This document shows, one piece after another, positions 33,730 to 41,371 of a DNA stretch of 64,000 nt. The stretch's first letter is position 1. Each line of letters starts with the position of its first letter. The position numbers and the translations under genes are program-made. The stretch lies in the NCBI GenBank assembly GCA_003169695.1, contig PNAS01000060.1, positions 1 through 64,000 on the forward strand, written 5' to 3'. The DNA comes from Spartobacteria bacterium (GTDB lineage: Bacteria; Verrucomicrobiota; Verrucomicrobiia; Chthoniobacterales; UBA10450). Below the pieces are notes generated by a model that had not been told where the DNA came from, did not search any database, and saw only the letters and a program-made list of their open reading frames with translations.

Positions 33730-34395
33730 TTAGTGTTGCTTTAGCTTTTGCTCGATCTTCGGAATCTCCTCGGTCTTTTTCTGCAGGGCATTCTCCTCGA
33801 GGCGAAGGAGCAAAGTCAAATAGTCGACTTTTGCTTGCACCTCCGAGGTAACAGTAATCAGTTCCTCAATGTCCCTTGGCGTGAGATTTCCGTCCGGTGA
33901 TCGCCGAGCAATGGCACGGGCCACTTCGATGCGGGCCCCCATTTCGGACGATTGTTCCATGATGATGGCAATGTCCTCGTAGATGTAGACGTAGTAATGC
34001 AATTCATCGTGCGCCATGAGACCGAGCGACCCGTTCTGCTTTACTGCCTGCCATGTCGCGTCTTTCGGCCACCAAAAGTTACCTAATCCGTAGACCAACT
34101 TCGAGCCGATGGGCGCGGGCGATGTTTGCGCGGCGCGCAGCAACGCCATGTCCGTATCTAGATCAGCCGTCATCTTTCGGGCTGCGTCCAGGTTCTTGGC
34201 TAGGACGCGACCGTTCTCTTCGAGCTCCGCGGCCAACTCACCCCGGGCTTCCTGCAGTTGGTGACGATGATGAAAATATACGACCGTCTGTTCCAGACCG
34301 ATCGCAATCAATAATCCGATCGTAATGGCCGCGATGTGGATCAAAAATTGTCTCCACGTATGAACGTTTTCGTGCGGTGGATGAACTTCTATCAT
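33730..34395 (-). CDS. Cassette ORF, anchored coiled-coil protein
   Basis: 221 aa. 'MIEVHPPHENVHTWRQFLIH' then 'IAAITIGLLIAIGLEQTVVYFHHRHQL' is a recurrent start of an uncharacterised bacterial family: a short head, one helix (residues about 18-38), then a long helical domain. The C-terminal 50 residues (LLLRLEENALQKKTEEIPKI) look coiled-coil. End cores of its cassette differ (GTCTAAC, GTTAGGC). Confidence 0.75.
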   Translation of the reverse strand: MIEVHPPHENVHTWRQFLIHIAAITIGLLIAIGLEQTVVYFHHRHQLQEARGELAAELEENGRVLAKNLDAARKMTADLDTDMALLRAAQTSPAPIGSKLVYGLGNFWWPKDATWQAVKQNGSLGLMAHDELHYYVYIYEDIAIIMEQSSEMGARIEVARAIARRSPDGNLTPRDIEELITVTSEVQAKVDYLTLLLRLEENALQKKTEEIPKIEQKLKQH

Positions 34396-34405
34396 GGATT
34401 GAAAC

Positions 34406-34412
34406 GTCTAAC
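34406..34412 (-). repeat. Isolated cassette start core (GTCTAAC)
   Basis: The start core of the 33730 cassette is followed by only GAGAAG of an attC arm, then unrelated sequence. It marks the left edge of the third non-cassette block. At 34413-34470 an imperfect inverted repeat (AAGTGGGCCGAATAATTC with GAATAATTCGGCCTA...CCACTT) sits at this edge. The rest to 35138 holds one dispersed motif and no gene. Confidence 0.6.
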
Positions 34413-34701
34413 GAGAAGTGGGCCGAATAATTCGGCAATTTCTTGGTAAAAGGGGAATAATTCGGCCTAATAATCCACTTGCGCTCTGGGGCAATGTCGG
34501 GACGATACCAAACATGGCCCCCAGCATACCGGTCGTCGCTCCGTCCCGGCAATCCAAAACTACTGGACAAAGTCCTATCTTTGATGACGTATGAGGGAGC
34601 TATCGATTGATAATCAGATAGTTACGTAAACCAACCGGACCGAAATCGCAGGATTCAGAACAGGAGTCAGAACAAATCCACCATTGTTCGCTCGTGTTCG
34701 C

Positions 34702-34733
34702 TTACGCAGTTTCGTGGCCGAAATGTCCGAAAC
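34702..34733. repeat. Dispersed 35-bp motif, copy 3
   Basis: TTACGCAGTTTCGTGGCCGA followed by AATGTCCGAAA. Compare 6293 and 9268. Confidence 0.5.
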
Positions 34734-35138
34734 GCGTTGTGCGTTCCTGCACGCTCAGGCCCCCCTCCCGTGAAACGGCTGCGGCCCTCCTTTGGGGTGA
34801 GAAAGCCTTGAGGAGAGGCCGGACACCTCCGTTCTAGAAGTGAAATCGAGCGCCTTCATGGATTTGACTCCGTCAGGGCGTTCTTTTTCCCCCAGGCAGA
34901 TTACCGTTGCGAGAGCACAAACGCCATTCCTTGAACAGCGGGGAACCTGGAGCTTGAACAGTCTAGTTAGTTTAGCGCAGAATCCATCCCGAAAACGAGA
35001 CGATAAATCCCGATTTTGGAATAAAGAAGAGCTTCGGTAGGCAAAGATTGAAGATGTAAAGCGCTGTAACTTAGGTGTTTGAAATCGACATTCGCCGCAT
35101 GGCACCCCGCTTGCATTGGAGTGCGGCATTCGACCGGG

Positions 35139-36647
35139 ATGACGATCTGCGCTGTTTCGTGCCTATTGCTGGCCGGGGGTAGCGCGCAATCGGCAAAAGA
35201 GAAATCGGCCCTCGCAAAGCGTTTCGCGCCAGTCGACCTAAAGGCGGACCTTCGTATCATGCGGCAGGCGCTCGAGGCGGGCAGTCCCGGCCTATATCGA
35301 CATACCAGCAAGCAGGCTTTCGATAAAGCATGGATGCGCGCCGAGGGATCCTTGAGGCAGCCTTTGAGCGCATCCGAGTTCTTCCGCGTCGCGGCGCCTC
35401 TGATCGCTGGCATCAAGAACGGTCATACGCAGCTCCGCCTACCTGCGGCCGAGGCCCAAGACCTTGAAGAGACCGTTCCGCTCCTTCCTCTGGGGGTGCG
35501 GGTACTCGGCCAGAGGATATTCGTCGTGCGGGACTTCAGCGGTGAGGCAGCGTCCCTTGTCGGCTCTGAGATTCGCGCCATCAATGGCGTAACATCCCCT
35601 GTGCTCATCGAGCGACTGCTGACCGCTGTATCTGCGGATGGCGACGTCGAAACTTCACGCCGGCGAATTATTTCGGGATGGGGCTTCATCCAACGCTTGC
35701 ATACGATCCTCGGTTTCCGAAGTCCCTTTATCCTATCCCTGCGGGACTCGCATAGCCCGAGGGATTTCACCAAAGCCGTCAACGGCGTGCCGGCCGCGCT
35801 CATCAGCAAAGAATGGAAAGAGCTCTATCCACGGGACATCGAGTCGGGCAACCGTCGATTTTTCGATTTTCGTTCCTCCGACGACGGGCGTATTGGCATC
35901 ATGACGATCCCCTCATGGGATGATTTTGCGGATTCAGATCAAAAGACGAGCATCCAAGAGTTTTTCCACACGGCATTTAGCGCGATCCAAGAGCGAGCGA
36001 CTAGTGCGCTGATCATCGATGTCCGGGACAATGGAGGTGGTGAAGACTCCTACGGCACGCTTCTCGCGTCTTACTTGCTCGACGCGCCTTTTGAGTACTT
36101 CACCGATATTTGGATGAAAGGACTCTCATTCGACTTCCTGCGGTATTCTGAGCCTTCCTACCGCGTCGGAACGACAAACATGCTGCCAAAGGAGATCACT
36201 GATCTCTCCGAGCGCGGGACCGACGGGCGATATCACCTGACAAAGAGGCCCAACTGGGGTGCGCAACAGCCCTCGGCGCCGGGTTTCAAAGGCCCGGTCT
36301 ACGTCTTGATCAATGGCAACAGTTTCTCGGCGTCCACCGAGTTTGCCGCGTTTCTCTGGTCTCGCCGACGGGCGGAATTTGTTGGCGAGGAAGCGAGCAG
36401 ATACTGGCGATCCAATACATCGGGACCCAGCCCAACCCTCACTTTACCTGCAACTAAACTGCGACTCACTGTTCCCCTCGTGGAATTTGACCTCGCCGTG
36501 ACTGACGGCATACCCGGCGCGCACGGTGTGCAGCCCGACCATGAGGTAACCTACACGGTGGAGGATCTCGTTGCGGGAACAGATAAGGATATGGAAGTCG
36601 CTCTCCGCTTGGCGCGTACGGAGCAATCCAGTACGAAACGTCATTGA
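35139..36647 (+). CDS. Exported S41-family peptidase
   Basis: 502 aa from the ATG at 35139 (TTG at 35079 is an alternative). Signal peptide 'MTICAVSCLLLAGGSAQ'. A helical N-domain ('LKADLRIMRQALEAGSPGLY') and a PDZ-like middle ('LPLGVRVLGQRIFVVRDFSG', 'GSEIRAINGVTSPVLIERLL') precede the C-terminal-processing-peptidase core 'ALIIDVRDNGGGEDSYG', with the nucleophile Ser expected in 'LINGNSFSASTEFAAFL'. Acts on proteins in the periplasm or outside the cell. Located in a non-cassette block. Confidence 0.82.
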   Translation: MTICAVSCLLLAGGSAQSAKEKSALAKRFAPVDLKADLRIMRQALEAGSPGLYRHTSKQAFDKAWMRAEGSLRQPLSASEFFRVAAPLIAGIKNGHTQLRLPAAEAQDLEETVPLLPLGVRVLGQRIFVVRDFSGEAASLVGSEIRAINGVTSPVLIERLLTAVSADGDVETSRRRIISGWGFIQRLHTILGFRSPFILSLRDSHSPRDFTKAVNGVPAALISKEWKELYPRDIESGNRRFFDFRSSDDGRIGIMTIPSWDDFADSDQKTSIQEFFHTAFSAIQERATSALIIDVRDNGGGEDSYGTLLASYLLDAPFEYFTDIWMKGLSFDFLRYSEPSYRVGTTNMLPKEITDLSERGTDGRYHLTKRPNWGAQQPSAPGFKGPVYVLINGNSFSASTEFAAFLWSRRRAEFVGEEASRYWRSNTSGPSPTLTLPATKLRLTVPLVEFDLAVTDGIPGAHGVQPDHEVTYTVEDLVAGTDKDMEVALRLARTEQSSTKRH

Positions 36648-36678
36648 CCTCCTACCGCACCCAGCGGCGTAGAGATCG

Positions 36679-36718
36679 TCAGCGTCCGCCGTTACCGTCC
36701 ATACCGGAACCGGCATCG
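36679..36718 (+). repeat. Dispersed 40-bp repeat, copy 2
   Basis: TCAGCGTCCGCCGTTACCGT... through CCGGAACCGGCATCG. One mismatch to 12139-12178. GCCGGAACCGGC is a short palindrome. Otherwise 36648-37019 shows nothing. Confidence 0.6.
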
Positions 36719-37019
36719 TGAAGCGGAGAACGGGAACTGGTCTGTCTGTGCAAAAACTCATGCTGGCGGAAGGGAACTTTTTTGCTTCCACTCAAGCAAA
36801 TGGCGTGTCAGACTTTCAAGGATGACCCCTCAGAAATCCTCCTCGTGATGATTGTTCATGATCGAGCCGATGATTTTCCGATCCGTGACCGCTCCACTGA
36901 ACCTGCAAACGGTACCCCGAGCCGATAGGACCCCCAAAACCCCCTCGCGGATCGGAAAATTTCTTATTCGTGCCAAGTAATCGCTTTGCTGTAAGGGTAA
37001 TCTAAATCCCCCACACCCC

Positions 37020-37181
37020 ATGGATGATTTGCTGAAGTCGTTTTATCTGAACAGACAGGATTTGGTCGTCCTCCCATTGATCATTGCTTTTCTGTTCGTT
37101 CTTCAGGGCGCAGTACTTATTGGCGTCTTGGTTGTTGTTCGCAGGAAGAGGAAAACGTCCGAAACTTCAACGCCGGACTAA
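37020..37181 (+). CDS. 53-aa single-helix membrane protein
   Basis: MDDLLKSFYLNRQDL, then one long hydrophobic helix (about residues 16-40) and a basic tail RRKRKTSET. Positive-inside rule puts the C-terminus in the cytoplasm. No family known. Confidence 0.5.
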   Translation: MDDLLKSFYLNRQDLVVLPLIIAFLFVLQGAVLIGVLVVVRRKRKTSETSTPD

Positions 37182-37304
37182 TCAAACTGTACCACTACCG
37201 AAGATTTGCAGTTGACCACCTCTGCCGGGTTTTGGCATAGTCGGCCCGGTGATGTTCCTGGGAGGGTTATCACCAGCCGTCTCTCATTGCTTAACGTTTC
37301 TCAT

Positions 37305-37530
37305 ATGACTCTGAGAGGCGGCGCTTTTTTCATGTCCACGCGTTTCTTCATCGGATTGTCGATGCTAATATTATCAAGGACTGGACCGCTGCTAGCAGCG
37401 AGCGAGCAACAAGGGGTCGAGGTCGTTTGGCGCGACGGTCACCGCTCCAAACTCGACGGGAGGGAGATGATTGCGCGCTACGCCTTGTCGGTGACTCGCC
37501 CAGACTACCCATGGGAAGCGCGGCGATCAA
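37305..37530 (+). pseudogene. TonB C-terminal-domain gene, truncated
   Basis: A signal peptide (MSTRFFIGLSMLILSRTGPL) and about 50 residues lead to 'VTRPDYPWEARRSR', the start of a TonB C-terminal domain as in the 24820 and 47061 cassettes. The sequence then breaks into a degenerate attC right half. It is on the plus strand, opposite to the cassettes. An inversion or insertion has cut it. Confidence 0.6.
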
Positions 37531-37572
37531 GGACGATCGCTAGTTTCGGCTCACCGCATCGCCTGGCTAGGC
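37530..37572 (-). repeat. Degenerate attC right half
   Basis: CGGCTCACCGCATCGCCTGG then CTAGGC. Compare the usual CCGTTCGCTGCATCGCCTGG then TTAGGC. One T to C change in the core. Confidence 0.6.
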
Positions 37573-38340
37573 GACTGCGTGCATTTCACTCGGTCGCGGT
37601 GAGGCCACGATTCGTCGACCTAGGAGCACAACCTCTCCGCGTTGTCCTAGAAGGGCTTCCTGTTGAAAAACTTCGTTTACAAGCGACGCCGCCCTTGAAG
37701 TTTCTGCAAGCACTGGAATCAGGTAGCGATAAAGATACGGGACTGACCAAGCTTCGTGTGGGACAAAATGCTCGGCGATCGCTTCATTCATGGTCGTGAT
37801 AGAATGCACGTCGTGTCCACGATTGCGCTGCCACACGTCCATCACGTCTGTTGAAGAGAGAAGTTCCGTTACGAGCTGACCTGCGATCAGATTGATCAGC
37901 GCGATGGCTTGTTTGGTACGTAGAACCCTCACGAACCAATCAATCGTTGTTTCGTCCACCTCCTCGAAGGCGAAATCCTCAATAAGTAGCGATCCCCTCG
38001 GCTTTAGTAGTTCTCGTGCGCGAACGATCGCTCCACGCAGAGGGCTGATGTGGTGCAACGAACGAGTGAACGCGATAGCATCGAAAGAAACGCTGCCGCC
38101 GAACTCCGGCCACGATCCGATAACAGCGGGAACTCCGCGCCCTTGAGCCCTTGCGATGACCTCGGGGTCCGAATCCAATCCGGTCACGCGATAACCGTGC
38201 CTCAAGAGCTCGCAGGCGAGGTGCCCTTCGCCACAACCGATTTCAAGAATCTCCGCCCCCACAGGAACACGCGATGTGAGGAACATCAGCGTTTCCCGCG
38301 TCGGCACGCAGGTCGGTTGCTTTACAATGAAATCAAGCAT
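37567..38340 (-). CDS. Class I SAM-dependent methyltransferase
   Basis: 257 aa. Rossmann motif I 'ILEIGCGEGHLACELLRHGY', post-I acidic loop 'VTGLDSDPEVIARAQ', and 'FDAIAFTRSLHHI' for motif IV, typical of small-molecule (UbiE-like) methyltransferases. Substrate unknown. It starts five bases after the stop of the SnoaL-like gene, so the two are probably one transcript. The stop lies in the attC half core. Confidence 0.8.
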   Translation of the reverse strand: MLDFIVKQPTCVPTRETLMFLTSRVPVGAEILEIGCGEGHLACELLRHGYRVTGLDSDPEVIARAQGRGVPAVIGSWPEFGGSVSFDAIAFTRSLHHISPLRGAIVRARELLKPRGSLLIEDFAFEEVDETTIDWFVRVLRTKQAIALINLIAGQLVTELLSSTDVMDVWQRNRGHDVHSITTMNEAIAEHFVPHEAWSVPYLYRYLIPVLAETSRAASLVNEVFQQEALLGQRGEVVLLGRRIVASPRPSEMHAVA

Positions 38341-38345
38341 TCCGG

Positions 38346-38780
38346 TTAGGCTTGTTGTGCGGCGGTTCCACTTGATCCTTGCGAGCCTGCTACATACTCC
38401 TGCACTGGACCGTCCATTCCCCACATAACCCGCCAGGTTCCATCCTGCACCCGCTCGCAAATCTCCAGATAACGCAATTCCCCTTGTGTCGTCTCACCGC
38501 CGCGACAGGCATCTTGGATCAGAAAAATGGTGCCGCGAACAAAAGCCAAGTTGCCACGGATCATGATGTCCTCCGGCTGCACACGGACCTGGATTCCAGG
38601 ACGCGCCATAACCTTTGCGTAGTACTCTCGCCGCTCGGCCTTGGTCTGAACAGGATTTCTCAAATTTACGTCAACGTAGATATCGCCATAAAAGCGCATG
38701 ATCCGATCCACATCGCCGGAGTTGAATCCCTCTTCAAATTCGTGTGCTACATTGCGAAGAAACTTCTCGTCCTCTGTCAT
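38346..38780 (-). CDS. SnoaL/NTF2-like protein
   Basis: 144 aa. 'FLRNVAHEFEEGFNSGDVDR' then 'IMRFYGDIYVDVNLRNPVQT' and 'WRVMWGMDGPVQEY' give the SnoaL-like (DUF4440-type) pattern of a cone-shaped ligand-binding domain. A GGAGGAA ribosome-binding site lies eight bases before the ATG, unlike the attC-embedded starts. With the methyltransferase it makes a two-gene unit bounded by attC sequence (38870 and 37572). Confidence 0.78.
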   Translation of the reverse strand: MTEDEKFLRNVAHEFEEGFNSGDVDRIMRFYGDIYVDVNLRNPVQTKAERREYYAKVMARPGIQVRVQPEDIMIRGNLAFVRGTIFLIQDACRGGETTQGELRYLEICERVQDGTWRVMWGMDGPVQEYVAGSQGSSGTAAQQA

Positions 38781-38869
38781 GATGTTCCTCCTCGCCCGTT
38801 GGTGATGCTGCTAAAGCTTAGCGCGATAGCAGCAACTATCTTAAGCGACATGACACGCATTGGGTAGCA

Positions 38870-38929
38870 GCCTAACGAGAAAAAGATCAGCTACAGGCGG
38901 AGCCTGTTAGCTGCATCGCATGGTTAGGC
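38870..38929 (-). repeat. Short attC (60 bp)
   Basis: GCCTAAC ... GTTAGGC. GATCAGCTACAGGCGGAGCC pairs with itself: CAGCTACAGGC and GCCTGTTAGCTG form a stem with an extra base and a tiny GGA loop. All pairing boxes are kept, only the long central loop is lost. Confidence 0.82.
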
Positions 38930-39045
38930 GACTTTGTTGGTCTTCGATGCAACATAGAGTGTCTGGTTTCAAAAAAGTGGTAGAAAGACCCAAAGCTCAG
39001 AGTGAGCGAGAGCAGTACCACTGCAACGGTCGATTGTTTATTCAT
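38887..39045 (-). CDS. Small leader-like ORF, repeated at 12139-12300
   Basis: 52 aa: MNKQSTVAVVLLSLTLSFGS, then FYHFFETRHS, with the last 13 residues read from the short attC. Its first 100 bp and upstream DNA are duplicated at 12234-12397. Confidence 0.4.
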   Translation of the reverse strand: MNKQSTVAVVLLSLTLSFGSFYHFFETRHSMLHRRPTKSPNHAMQLTGSACS

Positions 39046-39140
39046 TTGGCATATATGCACTTACGATGATTCTCGAATTTTATGTCAGACTAAAATCAAA
39101 CCATTCGAGACCAAAGAAGGATCAGGATTTGCGCGCCCGT
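38981..39140 (-). repeat. 165-bp repeat with leader-like ORF, copy 2
   Basis: High identity to 12234-12397. Beyond it, to 39361, nothing is seen. Confidence 0.65.
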
Positions 39141-39361
39141 TGCGGCAATCCAAGCGCCTGTCAAGGCTTCGCCTTTGCGGCGTTGCTTTGGGTGAGTCCG
39201 CTATGGTCCTGAATCGTCGGATTGTCGTCTTTGGTTAGATTCCAGGGTCAGACTAAACAATCGAGAGTAACGTATGCTGAAAAATAGATCCGGCTGTTGG
39301 AATAAGGTTATTACTTCACGGCCCGAGATCTGTTTCTTTCGCTCAAGAACAGGGTTATCAC

Positions 39362-40171
39362 ATGTATTTCTGGCGTCTCTTCTTTTTCTGCCTGCTCGGG
39401 GCAGGGCTAACGGACCAAACGGTAGCAGCCGCTACGATTGCCGGTCAAGTCGCGCGCGGGGGCGACAGAGTCGAAATTAGATTCCCCGTTCCCGAGTATT
39501 TCCAACGTGTCGCGGCTGAGGCCGGGAATCCATTTCCGCAAACGGGGCGCGCTGTTTTGACTTTTCCGAAGGGATTCGATCCGGCGCAACGTTGGCCGAT
39601 CCTGATCGTTACATCCACCGCCGACTTTCAAATCACGAGTCCGATGGACGTGGACCTGTATCGCGACGCGGCTACGGAGGAGGGTTGGGTGATTCTAGCG
39701 CCTGATGCCACAATAAGGCCGCGCATCGATTCAACCCAATGGCGCCTGGGGCTGTTGGGCGCCGCCCTCGAAGTTATGCGCAAGGAATGGCCGCAGTCGG
39801 CAAAGTGGCCGGTCGCGTTCGCAGGATTTTCCGGTGGCTCGAAATACAGCGGAACACTTGGAGCAATGCTGGCCAAGTCTGGCACGGTAAAGATCTGCGG
39901 GTTTTTTCTGAGTGGCAACAATGAAGACCGTTTGAGCGCCGGCTTCAGAAATTACCATCCGAGTCGGGATTTCTTGGAAATTCCCATTTGGCTAAACAGC
40001 GGGGCCTTCGACAAGGTCGCGACACCATCAGATCACAATCTCGTAAGGGCCTCTCTCGAACGGACCGGTTTCCGTCGAGTACACTTGGAGCGTTTCGATG
40101 GGAGGCACGAGGTTAAAATGGCGCAGGTTCGGTTGGCTTTGCGTTGGTTTCGTGAGACCGGGAAATTCTGA
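39362..40171 (+). CDS. Exported alpha/beta hydrolase
   Basis: 269 aa with a signal peptide (FWRLFFFCLLGAGLT... to VAAA). Nucleophile elbow 'AFAGFSGGSKYSG' (GxSxG, Ser about residue 155), a late Asp in 'GAFDKVATPSD' and His in 'RFDGRHEVKM' complete a plausible triad. Resembles poly(3-hydroxybutyrate) depolymerase/esterase-type secreted hydrolases. Substrate unknown. No cassette sites next to it. Confidence 0.78.
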   Translation: MYFWRLFFFCLLGAGLTDQTVAAATIAGQVARGGDRVEIRFPVPEYFQRVAAEAGNPFPQTGRAVLTFPKGFDPAQRWPILIVTSTADFQITSPMDVDLYRDAATEEGWVILAPDATIRPRIDSTQWRLGLLGAALEVMRKEWPQSAKWPVAFAGFSGGSKYSGTLGAMLAKSGTVKICGFFLSGNNEDRLSAGFRNYHPSRDFLEIPIWLNSGAFDKVATPSDHNLVRASLERTGFRRVHLERFDGRHEVKMAQVRLALRWFRETGKF

Positions 40172-40279
40172 ATTCTCCGATAGAACAGATTGCTCAACGT
40201 TTCGATCTTGATTCTGGCGAGCCGAATGGGTTCTCGACGCGAGCACGATTAGACTCAGGTGAACCTAAAGGAGGAGTTT

Positions 40280-40840
40280 ATGTTTAAATACAAATGGCTG
40301 AAAGGAACTTCGAGCGCGCTAATACTGGTTCTAATGATAGCGCTTAGCATCCAGGTAATGGACGCGCAGAACGGAGAGACGCCGCACACGCTGAAGCCTG
40401 ACGAGAGAGCCGGGTCAGCGCCAGCCTCCATTGCGGATCTTAAATGGCTCACTGGGCACTGGACGGGCCCGGCCTTTGGCGGCGTTTGTGATGAAATTTG
40501 GAGCCAGCCCGCGGCCGACAGCATGATGGGGATGTTTCGCCTCATCAAGAATGGCAAGACAGTGTTTTACGAGTTGATCACCATTATCCAGGAGAACAAG
40601 ACTCTCGTGATGAAGCTCAAACATTTTAATTCGGACATGACCGGCTGGGAAGAAAAGGATGTCTCGGTAAATTTCCCGCTCGTAAAAGTGTCGCCTGCGG
40701 AGGTCTTTTTCGACGGGCTCACTTACCGAAAGGAGAAGGACGGCTCATTGCAAGTCTTTCTCAGCGAAAAGCAGAAATCTGGCAAGATGGAGGAAGAGGA
40801 GTTTCGTCTGCAACCAGTGGCGCAACAAGAAAGTCGCTAG
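40280..40840 (+). CDS. DUF6265-like exported protein
   Basis: 186 aa. AAAGGAGGAG lies seven bases before the ATG at 40280, a strong ribosome-binding site that decides the start. Signal peptide about residues 12-30. The body 'IADLKWLTGHWTG', 'DEIWSQPAADSMMGMFRLIKN', 'TVFYELITI' fits the DUF6265 pattern (lipocalin-like barrel). Function of the family unknown. Confidence 0.72.
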   Translation: MFKYKWLKGTSSALILVLMIALSIQVMDAQNGETPHTLKPDERAGSAPASIADLKWLTGHWTGPAFGGVCDEIWSQPAADSMMGMFRLIKNGKTVFYELITIIQENKTLVMKLKHFNSDMTGWEEKDVSVNFPLVKVSPAEVFFDGLTYRKEKDGSLQVFLSEKQKSGKMEEEEFRLQPVAQQESR

Positions 40841-40922
40841 GAATTTTCCGCGACTTAGCCGCGATTCTCGAAAGCAATTCGAGCTGCGCATCCCACACTG
40901 CGAGCAAGGTGTCTTGATCCAT
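40761..40922 (-). pseudogene. Fragment of the MDQD-type protein
   Basis: The first 22 codons (MDQDTLLAVWDAQLELLSRI) match the intact gene at 58846-59208. After AAK the frame is unrelated and overlaps the DUF6265-like gene antisense. A 5' fragment of that gene, moved here. Confidence 0.6.
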
Positions 40923-40961
40923 CGAGGCCGGGCTCAATTCAAGCACCCCCTAGGGAGGGTT

Positions 40962-41255
40962 TCATTTCGTCTTTGCTCCGCGTGCTTTTTTCCAGCGCGC
41001 TTGCACGGCATTTCGTCCCTGGTCGCTTAATTCCTTCGCGGATAATTTCGCGGCTCGCGCTTTTCCGCCCTTAGAGCCGCCCTTGGCTCCCCCCAGCGCG
41101 CCGAGCGCGACCGCATGAGGATTCTTTGTTTTCTGAGTGTTTCGATATGAATGGATTTGAAGGCCAGTTTGGAGAAACGTACGGAGATGCTCGAAACGGA
41201 AAAGCAAGCGAGCCGAAATTATCAACGTCTCCTTATCGCCGCCGAGCGGGTTCAA
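40962..41255 (-). pseudogene. KGG-type small basic protein remnant
   Basis: The C-terminal 55 residues 'ALGALGGAKGGSKGGKARAA', then 'KLSAKELSDQGRNAVQARW', have the GGxKGGKARA pattern of small basic bacterial proteins. The upstream part is the antisense of a dispersed repeat and offers no good start, so the gene is probably 5'-damaged. Confidence 0.4.
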
Positions 41256-41270
41256 ACGCTCGCGCGATGA
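41151..41270 (+). CDS. 39-aa helical ORF
   Basis: MDLKASLEKRTEMLETEKQA, then SRNYQRLLIAAERVQTLAR: strongly helical and heptad-like. The 3' half is the dispersed repeat (41207-41280) whose other copies are broken, so this may be the least damaged remnant of a longer gene. Confidence 0.35.
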   Translation: MDLKASLEKRTEMLETEKQASRNYQRLLIAAERVQTLAR

Positions 41271-41280
41271 TCAGGGACGT
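41207..41280 (+). repeat. Dispersed 75-bp repeat, copy 2
   Basis: See 12058-12130. This copy keeps an open frame ending at TGA 41268. Confidence 0.6.
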
Positions 41281-41371
41281 GTTGAATTGGTGCTATTACC
41301 ACTGGCGTCAAAAGTTCGAACCTGGCTCGCCTGACGCGGAGGCCGACAGCGGCCTCGGCGCGTTTCAACAG

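Noticed and set aside
38345..38351. GTTAGGC core between the SnoaL-like and methyltransferase genes as an attC
   Set aside because: There is no arm, no partner core and no room for a hairpin, so it is a chance match at the stop codon.
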